From assembly GCA_014654415.1 (NCBI GenBank), contig JACWDC010000009.1:1-56717 (forward strand): DNA of 56,717 nt, written 5' to 3'. The position numbers were made by a program, and so were the translations under genes. This DNA comes from Pelagibacterales bacterium SAG-MED05. GTDB lineage: Bacteria; Pseudomonadota; Alphaproteobacteria; Pelagibacterales; Pelagibacteraceae. The notes under the pieces are model-generated. The model searched no databases. It worked only from the letters and a program-made list of their open reading frames with translations, and was not told the DNA's origin. Shown here one piece after another: positions 51,222 to 56,717 of this stretch. Every line of letters begins with the position of its first letter. Positions within the stretch are counted from its first letter, which is position 1.

Positions 51222-52340
51222 ATGAGAAAATTAAGTAAACTATTACTTACTTTAGTTTTTGCACTTTCAATTTCTTCAACTTCATATGCAGTTACAGTTG
51301 CATCATGGGGTGGAGCTTACACTGAAAGTCAAAAATTAGGTTATGGTGATCCATCTGCAAAAAAATTAGGTATACCTATTAACTGGGTAGACTATTCAGG
51401 CGGATTATCTGAAGTTAAAGCTCAAAAAGCAGCAGGAAAAATTACTTGGGACATAATGGATGTTTTCGCTATGGACACTATCAATGGATGTGACGAAGGT
51501 TTATTTGTTAAATTTAATTTTGACAAAGACTTTCCAGCAGCTCCAGATGGAACTAAAGCGAGTAAAGATTTCTTTACGTCAATGCCTAGTAAATGTGCTG
51601 TAGGAAATATTTTATATTCTTGGACATATGCTTACCATGATGCAAAGATTGGTAGCAAAAAACCAAAAACTATAAAAGATTTCTTTGACACTAAAACATG
51701 GCCAGGTAAAAGAGGTGTTTACAAAAGTGCTATGCACAATCTAGAGATGGCATTAGCAGCTTCTGGTACTAAACCAGGTAAAGGTGGAAAGAAAATTTAC
51801 AAACAACTTTCTAAGGAAAAAGGTCTTAAAAAAGCAATGGATAAGATGGAAGCTCTTTGCAAGGACCCTAACGGTGGATGCGTATTTTGGTCAGCTGGTG
51901 CTAAACCACCTGAACTACTTATGCAGGGTGAAGTTGTAATGGCAACAGGTTGGAATGGTAGATTCTTTAACGCAGAAGTTGGAGAAGGCGCACCATTAAA
52001 ACAAGTTTGGGATGCTCAAGGTTTAGATTACCAATACATGGTAGTTGTTAAAGGTGGACCAAATGAATCTGATGCTATGAAAGCAATTGCAGAAATGACT
52101 AGCACAGAAGGTTTAGCTGGTTCAGCAAAATATATTGCTTACGCACCTTGGAGAAAATCTTCTCTAAAAATTATTGAAGCAGGTGAGCCTTGGTACAAAG
52201 ACGGTAAAACAAACATGATGTCTCAAATGCCAACTCATCCAAACAATACAAAAAGCTATATCCTAATCGATGCATTATTCTGGGCTGACAACGGTACAGA
52301 AATCGGCGAAAAATGGGAAGCTATGAAATCTGGTCTTTAA
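51222..52340 (+). CDS. potD: ABC transporter substrate-binding protein (PotD/extracellular family 1-like)
   Basis: 372 residues with a signal peptide cleaved near residue 23 (STSYA-V). VTVASWGGAYTESQKLGY is the usual start of this family; SGGLSEVKAQKAAGKITWDIMDV, KTIKDFFDTKTWPGKRGVY and ATGWNGRFFNAEVG follow. It has a strong Shine-Dalgarno (CGGAGGGGAACAA). The ligand could be a polyamine or, given the eut-like genes, a compatible solute. A terminator follows the gene. Confidence 0.87.
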   Translation: MRKLSKLLLTLVFALSISSTSYAVTVASWGGAYTESQKLGYGDPSAKKLGIPINWVDYSGGLSEVKAQKAAGKITWDIMDVFAMDTINGCDEGLFVKFNFDKDFPAAPDGTKASKDFFTSMPSKCAVGNILYSWTYAYHDAKIGSKKPKTIKDFFDTKTWPGKRGVYKSAMHNLEMALAASGTKPGKGGKKIYKQLSKEKGLKKAMDKMEALCKDPNGGCVFWSAGAKPPELLMQGEVVMATGWNGRFFNAEVGEGAPLKQVWDAQGLDYQYMVVVKGGPNESDAMKAIAEMTSTEGLAGSAKYIAYAPWRKSSLKIIEAGEPWYKDGKTNMMSQMPTHPNNTKSYILIDALFWADNGTEIGEKWEAMKSGL

Positions 52341-52374
52341 TTAATTTTTAAAGATTTAGATGATATATTATATT

Positions 52375-52403
52375 AGGGCGGTTATTAATTAACCGCCCTT
52401 TTT
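52375..52403 (+). terminator. Terminator or attenuator between potD and potB
   Basis: A 10-bp perfect stem (AGGGCGGTTA 52375-52384 with TAACCGCCCT 52390-52399), loop TTAAT, then a T run. The stem core GGCGGTTA/TAACCGCC is the same as in the hairpin at 32594-32614. It ends four bases before potB. Confidence 0.9.
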
Positions 52404-52407
52404 ATTT

Positions 52408-53661
52408 ATGAGCAGTGAAACACAAAAAATTTTAACTACTGACGGTATACCTCTAGAGGTGAGTCTTAAGAAAGTTGAGAGAAGAAATAAATTTAAAGCA
52501 TTTCTTCTTGTTGCACCTTTATTATTTTTTTTATTAATAGTTTATATTTCTCCTATTTTTGGAATGTTATTTAACAGCGTTGATGATCGTATGGTTACTA
52601 ACGCTCTTCCCAAAACATATATTGCTATGGAGAAATGGGATGGAAAAGAACTTCCATCAGAGGAAGTATTTGAAGCTTTTTATATTGATTTTCAAAAATT
52701 AATGGATGAAGAAAGAGATGGAAAATTATCAACTCAACTTAATTATACTAAAAATGGTTTTAAAAGTATTATTAAAAAATTAAGACGAAAATCAAAATCT
52801 TTTGAAGAAGGGAATTATAAAGAACAAATTATGGCCGTTCATGAAAGATGGGCAAATGTTGAATATTGGAGAGCAATTCAAAGACGCGCACCAGCTTATT
52901 CTTATTCTAAATATTTAAAAGGTGTAGACATGTATGAAAATGAAGATGGCAAATTTGTTCAAGTAGAAGAAGATCGAAGAATTTATAAAAAATTATGGGT
53001 TAGAACTCTAAAAATAGCTTTTTATGTAACTCTTTTCTGTTTTTTAATGGCTTACCCTATTGCTCATTTGCTTGCTACACTTCCAATGAAATACAGTAAT
53101 TTATTGATGATTTGTGTTCTTTTACCTTTTTGGACTTCATTACTAGTCAGAACTGCAAGTTGGATGATTTTACTTCAACAGCAAGGAGTAGTTAATGATT
53201 TTTTAGTTTGGATTGGTTTTGTGGCAGACGATAAAAGATTAGAGATGATGTACAACGAAACAGGTACTTATATTGCTATGACACAAATTTTATTACCATT
53301 TATGGTTTTACCTCTATACAGTGTAATGAAAACTATTTCACCAAGTCTAGTCCGAGCAGGAAAATCTTTAGGAGGAACTCCATTTATTACATTTTGGAAG
53401 GTATATTTTCCATTAACAATTCCAGGTATAGGAGCTGGCTCACTTTTAGTTTTTATTCTTGCAATTGGTTACTACATTACTCCTGAGTTGGTGGGCGGTG
53501 CTTCTGGAACATTAATTAGTAATCAGATTGCATATCATATGAAATATACTTTGGACTGGAGTTTTGCTTCAGCAATGGGATTAATGTTGTTAGTAGGAGT
53601 TTTGGCTGTCTACTGGGTTTATAACAAATTAGTTGGAATAGATAATATTAAATTAGGATAA
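52408..53661 (+). CDS. potB: ABC transporter permease (PotB type) with large periplasmic insertion
   Basis: 417 residues against about 280-300 for typical PotB. Helix 1 is at about 31-51; residues 52-197 are a soluble, charged region (with KWDGKELPSEE and KSIIKKLRRKSKSFEEG); five more helices follow from about 200. The EAA loop is RAGKSLGGTPFITFWKVYFP. Core and loop positions are normal, so it should be active. The inserted domain may contact the binding protein. It is 2 bases from potC. Confidence 0.88.
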   Translation: MSSETQKILTTDGIPLEVSLKKVERRNKFKAFLLVAPLLFFLLIVYISPIFGMLFNSVDDRMVTNALPKTYIAMEKWDGKELPSEEVFEAFYIDFQKLMDEERDGKLSTQLNYTKNGFKSIIKKLRRKSKSFEEGNYKEQIMAVHERWANVEYWRAIQRRAPAYSYSKYLKGVDMYENEDGKFVQVEEDRRIYKKLWVRTLKIAFYVTLFCFLMAYPIAHLLATLPMKYSNLLMICVLLPFWTSLLVRTASWMILLQQQGVVNDFLVWIGFVADDKRLEMMYNETGTYIAMTQILLPFMVLPLYSVMKTISPSLVRAGKSLGGTPFITFWKVYFPLTIPGIGAGSLLVFILAIGYYITPELVGGASGTLISNQIAYHMKYTLDWSFASAMGLMLLVGVLAVYWVYNKLVGIDNIKLG

Positions 53662-53663
53662 TT

Positions 53664-54518
53664 ATGGCTTTACCAAAATATACAGAACCACATTATAGAA
53701 TATGGCACTATACTTATTTATTTATTTGTGGATGTGTATTCTTTTTTTTAATTGCTCCTCTGTTTGTAATTTTTCCATTATCCTTTAATGCAGAAGAATT
53801 TTTAGTCATAACAGATGGAATGAAGAGGTTAGACCCAGATGCTTTCTCTTTAAGATGGTACAAGGATATGGTTTATGGAACAAAGAATCCTTGGGGATTA
53901 GCAGCAAAAAATAGTTTTTTCATAGCAATATTTGCTACAATTGGAGCAGTCATTCTTGGAACAGTTGCAGCTTTAGGATTAAGCAGTAGATATATGCCAT
54001 ACAAAGGTATTATCATGGCGACTTTAATCTCTCCTATGATTGTTCCCTTAATTATTTCAGGAGTAGCAATTTTCTTTTTTATGGCTAAAGCAGGTTTAGC
54101 GGCTACACATACAGGAATAATTTTAGCACATATAATATTAGGAACTCCATTCGTAGTAATTACAGTTACGGCTACATTGTCAGGATTTGATCATAGTGTT
54201 ACAAGAGCTGCAGCAAGTCTTGGAAGCAATCCTGTAAATACTTTTATGAAAATAACTCTACCTCTAATTTTACCAGGAGTTATTTCAGGAGCTTTATTTG
54301 CATTTGTTACATCTTTCGATGAAGTTGTGATTGTTTTATTCTTAGCCGGTTTAGATAACACAACAATCCCAATTCAAATGTGGACTGGATTAAGAGAGCA
54401 ACTAAGTCCAACAATATTATCTGTTGCAACTTGTTTAATTCTTTTATCAACTTTAGTTTTAGTTGCAGCAGAACTTTTAAGAAGAAGGTCTGAGAGAATA
54501 AGAGGAATTAATCGATAA
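53664..54518 (+). CDS. potC: ABC transporter permease (PotC type)
   Basis: 284 residues, six membrane helices. NSFFIAIFATIGAVILGTVAALGLS and the EAA loop RAAASLGSNPVNTFMKITLPLILPG are normal for the spermidine/putrescine class. It starts two bases after the potB stop. Its last 11 bases overlap the convergent cyclophilin gene. Confidence 0.9.
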   Translation: MALPKYTEPHYRIWHYTYLFICGCVFFFLIAPLFVIFPLSFNAEEFLVITDGMKRLDPDAFSLRWYKDMVYGTKNPWGLAAKNSFFIAIFATIGAVILGTVAALGLSSRYMPYKGIIMATLISPMIVPLIISGVAIFFFMAKAGLAATHTGIILAHIILGTPFVVITVTATLSGFDHSVTRAAASLGSNPVNTFMKITLPLILPGVISGALFAFVTSFDEVVIVLFLAGLDNTTIPIQMWTGLREQLSPTILSVATCLILLSTLVLVAAELLRRRSERIRGINR

Positions 54519-55155
54519 GTAATTTAAAGCTTTTAATAAAATCAGGTCGAAGGACATATTCTCTTCTGTGATCATCTGTAATTGTATCTAAAATTTCTAA
54601 ACCATAAACTACTTGACCAATAGGAGTATATTCTCCTTTAAATAAAGGGGCATCTTCAAGAAGAATAAAAAACTGACTATCTTCTGTATTTAGTTTATTT
54701 GTTCTCGCCATTCCAACTGTTCCAGCTTTAAATTCAGTATCATCATTGAGTTCCGATTTAATAGTTCCAAATCCAGACTTTCCTTTTCCTATATAAAGAT
54801 AATTAACATTATCTTTTTTTCCAAATTCAAGATCACCAGATTGAACAAGAACATTTTTTATCACTCTATGAAAAGCAATATTGTCATATTTACCTGAAGC
54901 TACTAACATCTTAAATCTTTCAACTGATTTAGGGGAGATATTTGGATAAAGTTTAATAATAATATTTCCACAATTTATATTTAAAACTGCGATATTTTCT
55001 GGATTTTTAAAAAAAATTTTTTTTGGGTCATAATTTTTAACAAACAAACATTTTTGTGGCAATACTACAAATATATAAAATGTAATAATGCCTAAAATAA
55101 TAAAAAGAACTAACAATAGTTTTTCGGAAGTTGTTTGTTTAACTTTTTCAATCAT
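54508..55155 (-). CDS. Membrane-anchored cyclophilin-type peptidyl-prolyl isomerase
   Basis: 215 residues. One membrane helix (about 13-33) anchors a cyclophilin domain: FHRVIKNVLVQSGD, GFGTIKSELNDDTEFKAGTVGMAR, SQFFILLEDAPLF and PIGQVVYGLEILDTI. FHRVI and SQFFI are the catalytic-groove motifs. It probably aids folding of exported proteins at the inner membrane. It directly follows the secreted HExxH protein gene on the same strand. Confidence 0.87.
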   Translation of the reverse strand: MIEKVKQTTSEKLLLVLFIILGIITFYIFVVLPQKCLFVKNYDPKKIFFKNPENIAVLNINCGNIIIKLYPNISPKSVERFKMLVASGKYDNIAFHRVIKNVLVQSGDLEFGKKDNVNYLYIGKGKSGFGTIKSELNDDTEFKAGTVGMARTNKLNTEDSQFFILLEDAPLFKGEYTPIGQVVYGLEILDTITDDHRREYVLRPDFIKSFKLLID

Positions 55156-55896
55156 CTAATTAAATTTGAAATTATTATCAATTTTTAAAATTGCACTTTT
55201 TAAAAATATAGTTTTTTTATTAAGCACAGAGTCACTCAGCGCAATATCCTCCAATTTTTTCTTTCCGACCATCAAAAATGAAAATATTTCAGCCATATCT
55301 TCTGATGCAGTTGTCATTGAATATTCCGTTAGAAATCCCTTAGTATCATTAATTAAAGATAAATCTAATTTATTTGTGCATGTAGAACATTTAGCATATT
55401 TAAATCCTGGGCTATTAAATTTTTCCCATTCTTTGTATGAGAATAAATCTTTATAACTGTCTTCAACTATATGAAATAATTCATGATGCATTGATCTTTC
55501 AAAATATCTTTCATCAAATTTGATATTCACAATTAATGTTTTCATATCATGATTTGGAACTCCTGCAGTTTTAATTTCTGCTACTTTTAAATTTTTACAA
55601 AGCACAACATATCTGAGGTTAATTTTCTTTAAAAATTTTTTATCATATTTGTCAAAATTTTTTTTAATGATATCAAATTTATTTTTAATATCATTCTCAT
55701 TGACATTTTTACACTGAACATTATTTTCTCTAAAACCTACCTTGAAAGATTTTTCAGCCTTAAGATATTTAATGCCATTTGAAGCTGTAAGATCGTGTAT
55801 TTCTAGATTTGGTATTTTTGTTAAATAGTAGATTGTATTAGCGTAAGCTGGTGAAAAAATTTTAAGAAATAAAAATGTAATAATGAATAATCTCAT
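55156..55896 (-). CDS. Secreted putative zinc metallopeptidase (HExxH)
   Basis: 246 residues with a signal peptide (to about residue 19, SPAYA-N). ERSMHHELFHIVEDSY has HELFH at residues 138-142, and a CSTCTNK pair of cysteines lies near 196-199. A Glu-rich LTEYSMTTASEDMAEIF segment downstream could hold the third zinc ligand (ASEDMAE, as in gluzincin-like proteins). No family was recognised. It lies head to tail with the cyclophilin gene, a plausible envelope pair. Confidence 0.75.
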   Translation of the reverse strand: MRLFIITFLFLKIFSPAYANTIYYLTKIPNLEIHDLTASNGIKYLKAEKSFKVGFRENNVQCKNVNENDIKNKFDIIKKNFDKYDKKFLKKINLRYVVLCKNLKVAEIKTAGVPNHDMKTLIVNIKFDERYFERSMHHELFHIVEDSYKDLFSYKEWEKFNSPGFKYAKCSTCTNKLDLSLINDTKGFLTEYSMTTASEDMAEIFSFLMVGKKKLEDIALSDSVLNKKTIFLKSAILKIDNNFKFN

Positions 55897-55920
55897 ATGA
55901 ATACTTTAAAAATGTTAAAT

Positions 55921-56717
55921 TTAATTAACCATTTTTTCTTGTAAAGAGATAAGCATTTTAAGACACTTTTTAAGTTGATCAAAGGTGATATATTCGTCCA
56001 CCGTGTGAGCTTGTTCAATAGATCCCGGCCCACAAATAACAGTGCTTATTCCAGAATTTTGAAATAGACCTGCTTCAGTACCAAATGACATTGTATTTTT
56101 TGCATTATCACCAGTTATATTACAAACAAGATTTGCTGCTTCTGATGTTTCCTCTTTATTAAAACCAACTACCTCACCAATTATTTCCTTCTTGATATTT
56201 CCTTTTGGATTGTTTTTTTTTATTTCTGGTAACAAAATATCTTTAGCAAAAGCATCAATATTCTTACTAACAAAATATCCGTCATCTTTATTGACAGGCC
56301 TCACTTCCCATTCAAGAAAACATTGATCTGCAATTACATTTGCACCTATTCCTCCGGAAATTTTTCCTATCTGAAGAGTTGAATAAGAAGGAGAAAAAGA
56401 TGTTTTTGTTGAGTTTCTTTTTTTTAGTTCATCTCTTAATTCCATAAGTTTGTTACTATATCGAATGGCATACTCAATGGCACTAACACCACTTCCAGGA
56501 TTTGATGCGTGCCCAGATAATCCGGTAAAGTGAGTTATATACTCATTGTATCCTTTGTGTGCAGTTATAGCTTTCATACTTGTTGGTTCACCAATTATAC
56601 AAGCAGAAAAATTAATATTTCTTTTTTTTAAGTCAGCTAAAACCAATGGTGCTCCTAAACAACCAGTCTCTTCATCAAAAGTATAAGAAAAATGTATTGG
56701 TGCTTTTAAACTCTTAG
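55921..56717 (-). CDS. argE: M20 family deacetylase (acetylornithine deacetylase-like), partial at window edge
   Basis: 265 residues are visible; the start lies beyond the right edge, and the apparent TTG start at 56646 is not real because the frame stays open, reading SYTFDEETGCLGAP upstream, a typical ArgE metal-ligand region. GEPTSMKAITAHKGYNEY, SGHASNPGSGVSAIEYA, KISGGIGANVIADQC, FGTEAGLFQNSGISTVICGPGSIEQAHTVDEYI (split over residues) are M20A landmarks. It removes an acetyl group from N-acetylornithine or a similar compound such as acetyl-diaminobutyrate. Confidence 0.87.
   Translation of the reverse strand, partial: KSLKAPIHFSYTFDEETGCLGAPLVLADLKKRNINFSACIIGEPTSMKAITAHKGYNEYITHFTGLSGHASNPGSGVSAIEYAIRYSNKLMELRDELKKRNSTKTSFSPSYSTLQIGKISGGIGANVIADQCFLEWEVRPVNKDDGYFVSKNIDAFAKDILLPEIKKNNPKGNIKKEIIGEVVGFNKEETSEAANLVCNITGDNAKNTMSFGTEAGLFQNSGISTVICGPGSIEQAHTVDEYITFDQLKKCLKMLISLQEKMVN

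Noticed and set aside
56646-56646. TTG as the real start of the ArgE-like gene
   Set aside because: The frame stays open to the window edge and upstream residues (FSYTFDEETGCLGAP) are a conserved part of the enzyme.
740-56717. Riboswitches, CRISPR arrays, insertion sequences, rRNA
   Set aside because: Gaps between genes are 200 bases or less and I saw no conserved riboswitch core, spaced direct repeats, transposase or rRNA sequence.

Overview
The window looks like a chromosomal segment of a SAR11-type marine alphaproteobacterium (Pelagibacterales). This is inferred from very AT-rich DNA, Lys/Asn/Ile-rich proteins, near-zero intergenic space, a single-copy elongator tRNA, and the gene content: TRAP and ABC uptake systems, TauABC, a spermidine synthase fusion, class Ia RNR and a TauE-type exporter. 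No phage, insertion sequence, CRISPR array or rRNA was seen.

Layout. 1-739: 5' part of a GMC flavin oxidoreductase. 865-6249: TRAP transporter dctPQM followed by a HisD-family dehydrogenase that resembles sulfopropanediol dehydrogenase (HpsN) and a zinc alcohol dehydrogenase. 6338-8410: run of tiny genes coding for a secreted protein, four predicted dimeric alpha+beta-barrel proteins (DUF1330, two ABM-like, GYD) and a four-helix membrane protein. 8411-15903 (minus): taurine-type ABC transporter tauABC, then a racemase, a secreted protein, a sulfolactate/malate-type dehydrogenase, a phosphotransacetylase and a methyltransferase. 16104-18572: class III aminotransferase (probably taurine:pyruvate) and alanine dehydrogenase. 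18981-26566: surface-polysaccharide island with an embedded tRNA-Met(CAT). 26563-31645: apt, mtnP, mtnA, a secreted HExxH protein, a class II aldolase and an AdoMet decarboxylase-spermidine synthase fusion. 31724-34787: polar amino acid ABC transporter without an ATPase, and a nitrilase-family amidase. 34788-44851: mixed housekeeping genes (DUF6165, GT9, GT4, redoxin, gamma carbonic anhydrase, PNPOx, 3-HIBADH, MFS, rpoZ, dusA, tauE) and a phosphomannomutase gene broken by one extra base in an A8 run. 45037-47984: nrdAB behind a probable NrdR box pair. 48044-54518: EutA-like and ectoine-hydrolase-like genes followed by a PotABCD-type transporter. 54508-56717 (minus): cyclophilin, secreted HExxH protein and a partial argE-like deacetylase.

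How the genes may work together. The first 18.5 kb reads as an organosulfonate uptake and catabolism region: DHPS-like oxidation to sulfolactate, sulfolactate oxidation, taurine import and transamination with pyruvate recycling, and Pta to recover acetyl-CoA. The central sulfite-releasing enzymes (Xsc, SuyAB, ComDE) are not in the window; a TauE-type exporter sits 24 kb away. In the second unit, spermidine synthesis releases methylthioadenosine, and the adjacent MtnP, MtnA and class II aldolase could route it to adenine, DHAP and a methylthio-aldehyde.

Two architectural habits stand out. Each of the four substrate-binding protein genes is followed by a strong hairpin-plus-T-run before its permease gene, consistent with overproduction of the binding protein. 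All eight convergent gene pairs abut or overlap, leaving no room for terminators between them.
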